From: Massilia violaceinigra
GTDB lineage: Bacteria > Pseudomonadota > Gammaproteobacteria > Burkholderiales > Burkholderiaceae_D
Direction: 5' to 3'
Length of the DNA stretch: 64,000 nucleotides
Assembly: GCF_002752675.1 (NCBI RefSeq)
Contig: NZ_CP024608.1
Coordinates: forward strand, 5,456,001 to 5,520,000
In this document: positions 19,288 through 27,396 of the stretch, piece by piece
How positions within the stretch are numbered: the first letter of the stretch is position 1
Layout of the letters: each line of letters begins with the position of its first letter
Notes under the pieces: generated by a model
The model's database searches: none
What the model was told of the DNA's origin: nothing
The model's input: the letters and a program-made list of their open reading frames with translations, nothing else
Program-made: the position numbers and the translations under genes

Positions 19288-21149
19288 GCCCGCAGCCGGC
19301 CGCACGGCGGCGCTGGACGCTGGCCGTCCTGTCGTTGTCGATGCTGCTGTCGTCACTCGGCACCAGCATTGCCAACGTGGGCTTGCCGACGCTCGCGCAG
19401 GCGTTCGGGGCCACGTTCGCGCAGGTGCAGTGGGTCGTGCTGGCCTACCTGCTGGCGATTACCACCGTCATTGTCGGCGCCGGACGGCTCGGCGACCTGG
19501 CGGGCCGGCGCCGGCTGCTGCTGGCCGGTATCGGCCTGTTCACGGTGGCGTCGGCCCTGTGCGGCATGGCGACCGCGCTACCCTGGCTGATCGCCGCACG
19601 CGCGCTGCAGGGACTGGGCGCGGCGCTGATGATGGCGCTGACAATGAGCTTCGCCACCGAAGCCGCGCCAAAAGACGGCACCGGAAGCGTGATGGGGCTG
19701 CTGGGAACCATGTCCGCCATCGGCACCGCCCTCGGGCCCTCGCTCGGCGGCTTGCTGATCGCGGCGGTTGGCTGGCGCGCGCTGTTCTTCATCAATGTGC
19801 CGCTGGGGATACTCACCTTGCTGCTGGCGTATCGCGCGCTGCCCGGGGACGTACGGCGGCCGGCGGTGTTCGATCATGCGGGCACGCTCCTGCTGGCGGT
19901 GACGCTCGGTGCGTACGTGCTGGCCATGACGGCGGGCGGCGGCAGGTTCGGGGCAGTCAATCTGGGCTTGCTGCTCGCCGCAGCGGTGGGAGCGGGCCTG
20001 TTCATGCTGGCCGAATCGAGGGCCGCGTCGCCGCTGATTCCCCTGGCGCTGCTGCGCGACCGGCTCCTCGGTGCGCGCCTTGGCACCACGACGCTGGTGT
20101 CGACGGTGATGATGGCGACGCTGATCGTGGGGCCGTTCTATCTGGCACGCGCACTCGCCCTGGCGCCGGCCGCCGTCGGCATGGTGTTGGCGGCGGGGCC
20201 GCTGGTATCGGCGCTGTGCGGCATGCCGGCGGGGCGGATCGTGGACCGCGCCGGCACTCGGGGCATCACCATCGCCGGGTTGACGCTGATGCTGGCCGGG
20301 ACGCTGCCATTGGCGGCGCTGCCGGCATCGACGGGCGTGCCAGGCTACCTTGGGCCGCTGGTCGTCATCACGATCGGGTATGCGCTGTTCCAGGCGGCGA
20401 ACAACACGGCGCTGATGGCCGATGCAGGCGCCGATCAGCGCGGCGTGGTATCGGGCATGCTCAATCTGGCGCGTAATCTGGGGCTGGTCACCGGTGCGTC
20501 GCTCATGGGCGCAGTGTTTGCGTTCGGCTCGGCGGCCGCCACGGCCCCGCCCGACGCGGTGGCGGCCGGCATGCGCAGGACGTTTGCGCTCGCCGCCGTG
20601 CTGCTGGCGGCGGCGCTGGCCATCGCCTGGCGCGGGCAGGGCGCAAAAACAGCAAACTTGAAATTTCTGCTATGTTGTCGGACCACTTTGCCACGCCTTA
20701 AAGGATACTGCCATGAACGACCTGTCGACATTCCCGATCACGAAAAAATGGCCGGCCCGGCACCCCGAGCGCATTCAGCTCTATTCGCTGCCGACGCCGA
20801 ACGGCGTGAAGGTCTCCATCATGCTGGAAGAAACCGCACTGGCCTACGAGCCGCACCTGGTGCGCTTCGATCACAACGACCAGCTGTCGCCGGAATTCAT
20901 GTCGCTCAACCCGAACAACAAGATCCCCGCCATCATCGATCCGAATGGCCCGGACGGCAAACCGCTGGCACTGTTCGAGTCGGGCGCGATCCTGATTTAC
21001 CTGGCCGAGAAGAGCGGCCAGTTCCTGCCGCCCGACGCCGCGGGGCGCTACGAGACGATCCAGTGGGTGATGTTCCAGATGGGCGGTATCGGACCGATGT
21101 TCGGCCAGCTCGGCTTCTTCCACAAATTCGCGGGCAAGGATTACGATGA
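19272..21149 (+). CDS. MFS drug transporter (DHA2-like); frame continues abnormally into the GST gene
   Basis: The protein is a multidrug-type MFS permease: LSMLLSSLGTSIANVGLPTLAQAFGATFAQVQWVVLAYLL (motif D1-like), GRLGDLAGRRRLLLAGI (motif A), ALGPSLGGLLIAAVGWRALFFINVPLG (motif C and the EmrB/QacA signature), and further helices to AVLLAAALAIAWRG near residue 455. The frame does not stop there. It runs another ~165 codons and overlaps the GST gene by 437 bp in a second frame, producing an Arg-rich tail with no transporter character. A one-base shift near 20640 would instead end the gene at the TGA at 20659-20661. The start overlaps the tpm end, giving an operon tpm-MFS-GST. Confidence 0.85.
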   Translation: MAASVSPQPAARRRWTLAVLSLSMLLSSLGTSIANVGLPTLAQAFGATFAQVQWVVLAYLLAITTVIVGAGRLGDLAGRRRLLLAGIGLFTVASALCGMATALPWLIAARALQGLGAALMMALTMSFATEAAPKDGTGSVMGLLGTMSAIGTALGPSLGGLLIAAVGWRALFFINVPLGILTLLLAYRALPGDVRRPAVFDHAGTLLLAVTLGAYVLAMTAGGGRFGAVNLGLLLAAAVGAGLFMLAESRAASPLIPLALLRDRLLGARLGTTTLVSTVMMATLIVGPFYLARALALAPAAVGMVLAAGPLVSALCGMPAGRIVDRAGTRGITIAGLTLMLAGTLPLAALPASTGVPGYLGPLVVITIGYALFQAANNTALMADAGADQRGVVSGMLNLARNLGLVTGASLMGAVFAFGSAAATAPPDAVAAGMRRTFALAAVLLAAALAIAWRGQGAKTANLKFLLCCRTTLPRLKGYCHERPVDIPDHEKMAGPAPRAHSALFAADAERREGLHHAGRNRTGLRAAPGALRSQRPAVAGIHVAQPEQQDPRHHRSEWPGRQTAGTVRVGRDPDLPGREERPVPAARRRGALRDDPVGDVPDGRYRTDVRPARLLPQIRGQGLR

Positions 21150-21426
21150 TAAGCGGCCGCGCGACCGCTATGTGGCCGAATCGAAGCGTCTGCTCGGCGT
21201 GCTCAATGAACGGCTGGAGAAGCGCACGTGGATCATGGGAGATACGTACACCATTGCCGATATCGCGATCTTCCCGTGGGTGCGTAACCTGATCGGGTTT
21301 TACGAGGCCGGGAATCTGGTCGGCATCGCCGATTTCCCGCATGTGACGCGGGCGCTGGAGGGCTTCGTGGCGCGTCCGGCGGTGGCGAAAGGGCTGGAGA
21401 TTCCCAACCGGGATGGCGCGGCCTGA
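20713..21426 (+). CDS. Glutathione S-transferase family protein (Nu class-like)
   Basis: The 237-residue protein reads IQLYSLPTPNGVKVSIMLEETALAYEPHLVRFD, with the TPNG-K-S loop of YghU/YfcG-type GSTs. It continues with LNPNNKIPAIIDPNGPDGKPLALFESGAILIYLAEKSGQFLP, the glutathione-binding cis-Pro and ESGAI motifs, and a helical C-terminal domain ending GDTYTIADIAIFPWVRNL. YghU/YfcG enzymes show disulfide-bond reductase and peroxidase activity with glutathione. The gene lies downstream of tpm and the MFS gene on the same strand, consistent with a small detoxification operon. Confidence 0.93.
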   Translation: MNDLSTFPITKKWPARHPERIQLYSLPTPNGVKVSIMLEETALAYEPHLVRFDHNDQLSPEFMSLNPNNKIPAIIDPNGPDGKPLALFESGAILIYLAEKSGQFLPPDAAGRYETIQWVMFQMGGIGPMFGQLGFFHKFAGKDYDDKRPRDRYVAESKRLLGVLNERLEKRTWIMGDTYTIADIAIFPWVRNLIGFYEAGNLVGIADFPHVTRALEGFVARPAVAKGLEIPNRDGAA

Positions 21427-21625
21427 GTGCCGGATCCGATGCGCAGCCGGCATGCGCAGCGACACCGCGCCGGTCGCCTTGCGTGTGTTCCTGCCGCGTT
21501 GCACCCCAGGGACATCCGCACTATTGGTTGGACTTCGACTTCGGCTCCGGCTCCGGCTAGTATCAAAGTATTAATGTCGTCGGTGGGATGAAACGAGATG
21601 TAACCTCTGTTGCAATCGCCGCTGC

Positions 21626-22321
21626 GTGAAAACCAACCCCGCGGATCGGATGCGGTCCGGACCTGACAGGCGCACCACGCGGGAGGTGGATTTTGCAGAC
21701 AATCGTCCGGCGGCAGCGGCGCAACGCTCGCTGCGAGAGACGATCGGCCACAGTCAGCGCGTGCTGCAGCAAAAAGCGCGGATGGACGCTATCCGCGATA
21801 GCGCATCGACCGTGGCGCAGCGCCATCCCGTGCAGCGCGTCATCATCGGCCATGCAACGATCGCCGGTTTGGCTGTGGATATGGACACATCCGACTACGA
21901 CGCGTCCATATTGCAGATCGACACGATGTGGAGCGGCGGCAAAATTTCGGGATTGAGGTTCCTGAGCGTGCGTCTACGCAACGCCGCGCATGAAGCGCAT
22001 TCGGACAACAATGATGGCCTTGCCGACTATATCGATGGTCTCCTGGAGAGGCAGGCCAGCGATGACCCGGATGCGGGCTTATCGGGTTGGTGGGCCACGA
22101 GGTCCTTCGATCAACGGCACGTTGCGGCCGACCAGACGGGAGTAACGAAGCAGCCTGGACGGGGAGAGATTGCGCCGGAGCACCCGACAGATCTACAGCG
22201 AAATGCCCTGAACGTGCGGTCCTGGCAAGTCGGCGACGTGATCGATATGGTGAGCTGGATCGGACGATCTTCGTGCGCGTCACGGAGACCAATCCTGGGG
22301 AACTGCCAGCCAATCACGTAA
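21626..22321 (+). CDS. Orphan protein B with DNRP/SPRV-type N-terminal leader; possible 3' frameshift
   Basis: The 231-codon frame starts at GTG 21626 (MKTNPADRMRSG); ATG 21650 is an alternative. The leader reads VDFADNRPAAAAQRSLRETI, GHSQRVLQQKARMDAI, RDSASTVAQRHPVQR. This is the canonical form of the leader also found at 14133 and 22399. After it comes a small domain, VIIGHATIAGLAVDMDTSDYDASILQIDTMW to RNAAHEAHSDNNDGLADYIDGLLERQASDD, that I do not recognise. The last ~15 codons read poorly, whereas a second frame continues as ELDRTIFVRVTETNPGELPANHVTKNPW to a stop at 22354-22356. A -1/+2 shift near 22250 may have separated the true C-terminus. There is no signal peptide. Confidence 0.65.
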   Translation: MKTNPADRMRSGPDRRTTREVDFADNRPAAAAQRSLRETIGHSQRVLQQKARMDAIRDSASTVAQRHPVQRVIIGHATIAGLAVDMDTSDYDASILQIDTMWSGGKISGLRFLSVRLRNAAHEAHSDNNDGLADYIDGLLERQASDDPDAGLSGWWATRSFDQRHVAADQTGVTKQPGRGEIAPEHPTDLQRNALNVRSWQVGDVIDMVSWIGRSSCASRRPILGNCQPIT

Positions 22322-22398
22322 CCAAGAATCCATGGTCGGGAGCGGACAATCCTTGAATGGGGGTGCCAATCGCCGTTCAATGCGCTCTGGTGCCACGT

Positions 22399-23853
22399 TC
22401 AGGTATTCTCGTCCAGGACGGCGCCGTTGCCGGCCGATTCAGTCGCCGTCGCGCCGGCGCTTTGGAATCCGGACCAGTCATCATCCTCCTTCTCCTCCTT
22501 CTCCTTCTCCTTACTTTCTTCCGCATTGTTGGCCGCTGCCGCTGCAGGAGGCGCAGCGATTTTCGCGTCGATTTCTAGTATGCTGATTCGAATATTTGTT
22601 AACTCATCCCACTCATCCGACGTGGCATTGATTTCCAATATATCAAGGATGCCCTCCAACTCGTTTCTTGCCCGCTGTCTTTCATCTTCCGTCTTGTGCG
22701 GATCGAGTATCGCCGCCTTCAAACCGTTAATGTTTTCCGGTGACGTCGATGCGCCAGGATTTCGATATACCTCATCGTATTTGTCGACGGCCGCATTAAA
22801 AGTCGCACTCGGAGCGTTCTTGAATTCCGGTATCTGCTGGGGCACGATCTCCTGGTACCCTCCCGCACCGCTGATGGTTCGAAAGCTCCAGGCGACAGTT
22901 CCATAGACTTCCTCACCTGCCTGTTCCAGGCCCTTTGCAACGACCTCGGCCCTGAAATCATACGGGGCTGTCGATGCCGGCTGATCTTTGAGCGTTGCAG
23001 GAGTAATGTCGTTGTTGTGTTTGCGGCCATGCTGGTTCCCGCTGTTCGGAATGTCCACATAAGGAGCCGTTATTTCTTTTCCGTCGGCATCGCGGGACAG
23101 TCCAAAGCTGGCATCGGCATACGCATCGGGAACACTCGGGCTTCCCGCCACGGATCTTGGTTTCAGTACTTCAGCAGTATGATCAACAAACCAGCCTTTT
23201 TCGACGCCATCTGCGCTCGCCGTTTTTGCCTTGTCACGCCTTTTCTCCTTAGCGTCATTGGCATCACTAAAGGAAATATCCTGATCATCTGCCGAACTCG
23301 CTGCGCGCACAATCTGGATCAGCCGAATGGGATCCGCATCGGGAGCGGTCTCATTGGGTGCGTAGGATACAAGCGCATCGACGGTAGGGGCCTTCCTGTC
23401 CCGATCCGGAACAGTGCGTGATTGGCCGGGGGTCAAATTCACGCTCATGACGCCTTTGGCAAATTGTTCGCCGGAATGCCAGGCTTGGCGTTGAATTGGC
23501 AGTGCGGACCCCAACGACCCGCTTGACAGGCCGGACGTGTCTGGCAGATCAGCTTTCTGCGGTGGAACCCGTTGCGCAGGACTTTGCGTCGGGAGGCTAT
23601 CCATTCTCGCCACTTGCGCGCGCTGCGCAGCCAGGCGCGGACTCTGTTGCATGCGGTCCGCCATCATCCGCTGAGCGGAAACCCGCGGACTGTCATGCGC
23701 GATCAGGGCGAGACGATTTTGCTGAGAGGATACTTGTCGATTGTCGACGAAAGAATGTGTCAGGGCACCAGGAACCAATCTGTCGCCATTGCCGGCCTCC
23801 AACATCGAGCTGGCAGCCGTCTCGTTTCCTGGTGCGGGTCTCTGAGCCTTCAT
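22399..23853 (-). CDS. Orphan protein C with DNRP/SPRV-type N-terminal leader
   Basis: The 484-residue protein starts at ATG 23853, preceded by AGGTAA. Its leader at residues about 34-85 reads LTHSFVDNRQVSSQQNRLAL, IAHDSPRVSAQRMMADRM, QQSPRLAAQRAQVARM, matching the DNRP / Q-L / SPRV ladder of the proteins at 14133 and 21626. The PIQRQAW segment near residue 123 resembles the VQR marker that often closes this leader. The remainder (residues about 130-440) is an unrecognised globular region, followed by an Ala linker, an alternating Lys/Glu run (EESKEKEKEEKEDDD) and a short polar tail. There is no signal peptide. The gene is convergent with protein B, 77 bp away. The Lys/Glu run is encoded by a CTC/CTT-rich stretch on the plus strand. 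Confidence 0.75.
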   Translation of the reverse strand: MKAQRPAPGNETAASSMLEAGNGDRLVPGALTHSFVDNRQVSSQQNRLALIAHDSPRVSAQRMMADRMQQSPRLAAQRAQVARMDSLPTQSPAQRVPPQKADLPDTSGLSSGSLGSALPIQRQAWHSGEQFAKGVMSVNLTPGQSRTVPDRDRKAPTVDALVSYAPNETAPDADPIRLIQIVRAASSADDQDISFSDANDAKEKRRDKAKTASADGVEKGWFVDHTAEVLKPRSVAGSPSVPDAYADASFGLSRDADGKEITAPYVDIPNSGNQHGRKHNNDITPATLKDQPASTAPYDFRAEVVAKGLEQAGEEVYGTVAWSFRTISGAGGYQEIVPQQIPEFKNAPSATFNAAVDKYDEVYRNPGASTSPENINGLKAAILDPHKTEDERQRARNELEGILDILEINATSDEWDELTNIRISILEIDAKIAAPPAAAAANNAEESKEKEKEEKEDDDWSGFQSAGATATESAGNGAVLDENT

Positions 23854-23887
23854 TTTTCGTTACCTGGTACATGCATTGTCGAGCCAG

Positions 23888-24256
23888 CTATTCCGTCCAA
23901 GTATAGCCCAGAGCGGTATCCTCCCGGGAGATCGACTCGCCGGTGAAGAACCAGCAGGCCAGTTCGCTCAGGCGCTGGTACGCGGCATCGAGGTAGGGCT
24001 GGCCTAACTCGTCGCGACATCCCACGGACGATGAAAGTACCTTGACCATGCTGTCGTGCAGCCAGAATCCTTCGGCGATCCAGCGCTCCAGCTGGTCGCC
24101 GTGATCGGCGCTTTCCAGATAGCGCTGCATGGCGGCGACGAGGCGCGCGAACGCGGGCTTGTTCCAGCGGGCGAAGCAGCGCAGTTCGACCAGGAAGCCG
24201 TCTTCGGACTGGAATTGCTCTCTGAGCGCTTCAACCGGGTTGGGGGAAGTCGTCAT
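23888..24256 (-). CDS. Small conserved-looking protein of unknown function
   Basis: ATG 24256 (MTTSPNPVEALREQFQSEDG) gives 122 residues. The product is a soluble, mostly helical protein (ELRCFARWNKPAFARLVAAMQRYLESADHGDQLERWIAEGFWL, then a Trp/Tyr-rich C-terminus ending ALGYTWTE). The start overlaps the stop of the phosphopantetheinyl transferase gene in an ATGA arrangement, so the two are translationally coupled. I do not recognise the family. Confidence 0.75.
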   Translation of the reverse strand: MTTSPNPVEALREQFQSEDGFLVELRCFARWNKPAFARLVAAMQRYLESADHGDQLERWIAEGFWLHDSMVKVLSSSVGCRDELGQPYLDAAYQRLSELACWFFTGESISREDTALGYTWTE

Positions 24257-25038
24257 GATGAACGTTTCAGCAGGGTCCACGCGAAAGGCGTGTCGGATAC
24301 GGTAGGCATCACGCTGCGCACGGTCACCAGCGGCACGGCGCCGTCGAGACGTTCCGCACACAGCGCGAGCAGGTGGTCGGGCGTGGGCTGGAATTGCCAG
24401 AAGCGCCAGCGCGCGGCATCGTCGCCCAGTTCGGCGTCGACGGCGAGGCTGACGCTGCGCTCGTCCGCAAAATGGAAGCCGAAGCGGTCGAGCGGAATCG
24501 ACAATCCCATGCCGCGCGCCTTGATGTAGGCTTCCTTGAAGGTCCAGTATTCAAAGAAGCGGGCCTGGTGCCGTTCTTCGGGGACGGTAGCCAGTTCCGC
24601 CACTTCGGCCGGGGCGAAATAGTGCTCGGCGATGTCCCCGGAAACCTGGCGCGTGACGAGGTTTTCGACGTCGACGCCCAGCACGCGGTCGCGCGCGACT
24701 GCCAGCGCAATCAGGCCGCGCGTGTGCGAGACGTTGAAGTTGAGCGAACGGGCCTCGACATGATCGTTGCCGATGGCGGGGCGGCCGTATTCGTTGGGGA
24801 TGAAGGTCCAGTCGGCCGGGGCCAGCGGGGCGTAGCGCGAGAGGGTGGTGCGGACCAGCGCGCGCGTGGCCAGGTAGCGCAGGCGGTCGTCCGGACGGTA
24901 GAAGCGGATTTGCTGCTGGCGCTCGGCGTCGTTGAGCAGCTCGAGCAGGGCCGCCTGCAGTTCGGGGGCGGTGATGGTCTGGTAGAACACCAGCCAGATG
25001 TCGATGTGCTCGCTGGTGAGCGGGTGGTGTGGAGTCAT
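24253..25038 (-). CDS. 4'-phosphopantetheinyl transferase (Sfp type)
   Basis: ATG 25038 gives 261 residues. The Sfp-type signatures are clear: an N-terminal domain with FYRPDDRLRYLATRALVRTTLSRY and FIPNEYGRPAI, then FNVSHTRGLIALAVARDRVLGVDVEN (the GVDVE Mg/CoA site) and FFEYWTFKEAYIKARGMGLSIPL (WTFKEAxxKA). The enzyme moves phosphopantetheine from CoA to carrier proteins of fatty-acid, polyketide or nonribosomal-peptide synthases. No synthase gene is in the window. The gene lies 7 bp downstream of the alginate-lyase-like gene and overlaps the next small gene. Confidence 0.93.
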   Translation of the reverse strand: MTPHHPLTSEHIDIWLVFYQTITAPELQAALLELLNDAERQQQIRFYRPDDRLRYLATRALVRTTLSRYAPLAPADWTFIPNEYGRPAIGNDHVEARSLNFNVSHTRGLIALAVARDRVLGVDVENLVTRQVSGDIAEHYFAPAEVAELATVPEERHQARFFEYWTFKEAYIKARGMGLSIPLDRFGFHFADERSVSLAVDAELGDDAARWRFWQFQPTPDHLLALCAERLDGAVPLVTVRSVMPTVSDTPFAWTLLKRSS

Positions 25039-25045
25039 TCTGGCG

Positions 25046-27256
25046 TCAGGTGCGCATGAGGGCGGCCAGTTCGGCGGCACTCAGAGCACCGTGGAAGAGG
25101 CGGAAGTCGTCGATTTTACCGTTCAACCAGGGATCGGCCGGAAATTGCGAGCGGCCGAGCCAGTTCTGGTTGGTCGGTCCGAGACGAAACGGCGCCAGCG
25201 CCAGGGCGCTGTTGCGGCCCACTTCGACGCCGTTGACGTACAAGACGCCGGTGCTGCCCGACAAGGTGACCGCCACGTGCACCCACTGTCCCACGGGCAG
25301 CGCCGCGTTGCCGGAAATGCCTTGTTCGCCGGCAGGGAAATTGGTCGTGATGCCAAAGCGGACCACGCCCTTGTTGTTGCGCGGGGTGAGCATCATGTAG
25401 TGTCCCGGTCCGCTGCCGAAGTCGAACACGCGCGACCACGGCGTGGACGCATTCAGGTACACCCAGGTCGCCACGGTGAAGTCGGCCAGGTCCGCAACGA
25501 GGTTGTGGGGCAGGCTCACATGGCCGGCCACCCCGTCGAACGCGACTGCGTTGCTGGTGCGGCCTGTCGTCCATGTGGCGCCCCTGGACAGGGCGCCGGC
25601 GTGGCCGTTGCCGCTGGCGTCCGCCACTACCGTGCCTGCCGCTTCGTCCATTTTCAGGCGCGTGTGCGGGGTCAGTCCCGTGACGACGCGCGCCGCGGCG
25701 GAGGGCGCGCTTTCCTTGCCGGCGATATGCGCCGTCACCACGTAGTAAAAGGCGCTGGCGGGCATGGCCGCATCGGTGTAACTGAGCAGGTCGCTGATGC
25801 CGCTGGCCAGCACCTTGTACGGACCGCCCAAGGCCGTGGCGCGCTTGACGGTGTAGCTGCTGGCATGGGCGCAGCCCCACCAGCTGAGAACAACCTTTCC
25901 CGCAGTCAGACGCGCCGTCAGGCCGCTCGGGACCTTGCCGGTCATGGGGTCGCGGGTAAACGTGAGGGTGCCGAAACCAAGCTGGTCGCCGTTGCCGCCA
26001 TCGCCTTCGGGGCGCGTTTGTACTGCCTGCAGACCGGTGTACGGGGCGGCCAGGCCGCGCCGGTTGGCGTAGTGCTGGTGCACCATTTCCCATACGGGAC
26101 GGCGGATTCCCTGCGACTCGGGCGACAAAACTGGCTGGTAGGCGTTGATGTTCCGGTAGGGCGTGTAGGGCACCGGATGGAAGGCACCGGCCCCATCGCG
26201 CAGGTTGGATTTGGCGACGTATTCGGCACCGGCCCCATCGCGCAGGTTGGATTTGGCGACGTATTCGGCACCGGCCAGGAAGCGGTTGTTGTCATAGCCG
26301 TACATGTCGTCGCCCTGGTTCCACGCCATTTCGCAGAACACGCCGGCCAGGCCGATGCCGAGCGTGGCATGGCACTGGTCGCGGCCACTTTCCTGCCACT
26401 GGCCGAGGTGTCCGGGGTGGACGTGGTAAACAGCCTGGGAGCTGGCGCCATTGCCGGGCCCCGTCATGTAGTAGCTCAACGCCTCGTTGTACAGGTCTTC
26501 ACGGTCGCACAGCACGCCGATGGCGAGGATGGAGGCCAGCGTGCACTGGTCCCAGGCGGCCCAGTAGTTGGTGATCTCGGCGCCGTTGTGCTGGATCAGG
26601 AACTGGTGGTTAAGCGGGTAGAACACCGTGAGCATCATGTGCTGGAAGCGGGCGACATCGGCCGCCGCCCAGCCGGCATAGGTGCGCATGATTTCGGCGG
26701 CGTTGGCGAACTGGTAGCCGTAGATGCCGGCCGCGAGGAAGCGGTCGGCGTTGCCGCTGATGGTGGTGAGCGTGGACGACCAGGCGTTGAGGAAGGCGAT
26801 GGCGCGTTCGGCACAGGCGACGTCGCCGGAGATTTTCCAGCGCAGCGCGAGCTGGTAGGCACGGGCGATGTCGATGTACATCTGCGCGAAGTTTTGTCCC
26901 TCGCCGCCGCGGATGACGGTTTTCAGAGGACGCGGCGCGGCGTTGAGCTGGGAGCGGCCGTTGGCGATCAGTGCTTTCCAGGCGCTGGCCCATGGTTCGG
27001 CGTGGGCGCCGACTTTGGCGCGCATGCGCTCGAAGTCGGCGGCGGTGTGCAGCAGGCCGGGGTGGACGAAGCGGCGCGGCGCGGCAGGGCGGATCGCATC
27101 GGAACGCTTCGATTCGGTGACGCTGATCGTGCTGCCGGCGTCGTCCACGCCGCCGCCGCAGGCGCTCAGGCTTAGCGATCCGAGTGCCGCAAGACTGACG
27201 CCCCCGGCGCAGAACTGGCGCCGTTTGGGCACAAAGGTCGGTTTGCTATCGGACAT
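25046..27256 (-). CDS. Alginate-lyase-like lipoprotein with Fn3 and LamG domains
   Basis: ATG 27256 has GGAG upstream and gives 736 residues. The N-terminus combines a twin-arginine motif (PKRRQFCAGG) and a lipobox (LSLSAC), so it is probably exported and lipid-anchored. Residues about 60-430 form an all-helical alginate-lyase-type domain (NYWAAWDQCTLASILAIGVLCDR, GQWQESGRDQCHATLGIGLAGVFCEMAWNQG, YGYDNNRFLAGAEYVAKSN). A fibronectin III-like domain (PSGLTARLTAGKVVLSW to VVTG) and a C-terminal LamG/concanavalin-like domain (AVAFDGVAGHVSLP to DDFRLFHGAL) follow. It should cleave a uronic-acid polysaccharide; the exact substrate is not clear. A 14-residue exact duplication (GAEYVAKSNLRDGA twice) interrupts the lyase domain. 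Confidence 0.88.
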   Translation of the reverse strand: MSDSKPTFVPKRRQFCAGGVSLAALGSLSLSACGGGVDDAGSTISVTESKRSDAIRPAAPRRFVHPGLLHTAADFERMRAKVGAHAEPWASAWKALIANGRSQLNAAPRPLKTVIRGGEGQNFAQMYIDIARAYQLALRWKISGDVACAERAIAFLNAWSSTLTTISGNADRFLAAGIYGYQFANAAEIMRTYAGWAAADVARFQHMMLTVFYPLNHQFLIQHNGAEITNYWAAWDQCTLASILAIGVLCDREDLYNEALSYYMTGPGNGASSQAVYHVHPGHLGQWQESGRDQCHATLGIGLAGVFCEMAWNQGDDMYGYDNNRFLAGAEYVAKSNLRDGAGAEYVAKSNLRDGAGAFHPVPYTPYRNINAYQPVLSPESQGIRRPVWEMVHQHYANRRGLAAPYTGLQAVQTRPEGDGGNGDQLGFGTLTFTRDPMTGKVPSGLTARLTAGKVVLSWWGCAHASSYTVKRATALGGPYKVLASGISDLLSYTDAAMPASAFYYVVTAHIAGKESAPSAAARVVTGLTPHTRLKMDEAAGTVVADASGNGHAGALSRGATWTTGRTSNAVAFDGVAGHVSLPHNLVADLADFTVATWVYLNASTPWSRVFDFGSGPGHYMMLTPRNNKGVVRFGITTNFPAGEQGISGNAALPVGQWVHVAVTLSGSTGVLYVNGVEVGRNSALALAPFRLGPTNQNWLGRSQFPADPWLNGKIDDFRLFHGALSAAELAALMRT
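26183..26276. repeat. Perfect 42-bp tandem duplication inside the lyase gene
   Basis: Two identical 42-bp units (26183-26224 and 26225-26266) are followed by the first 10 bp of a third (26267-26276). The unit is a multiple of three and adds 14 residues in frame. The absence of any mismatch points to a recent slippage event or an assembly artefact. Confidence 0.95.
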
Positions 27257-27396
27257 GGGACTCCTTCGGATCAATGCCACCGGCCACCGGCCGCCGTACG
27301 GACGATGATTGTACCGCGTCGGTGGACGCGCGATGGGCTGCCTGCAATTTTGCTAAATGATTAAAGAGCCGTTCGCGCGCCGCCATGCCTGACGCG

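Noticed and set aside
24998..27175. 725-codon plus-strand open frame over the alginate-lyase gene
   Set aside because: Antisense shadow of a gene with signal peptide, lipobox and three domains.
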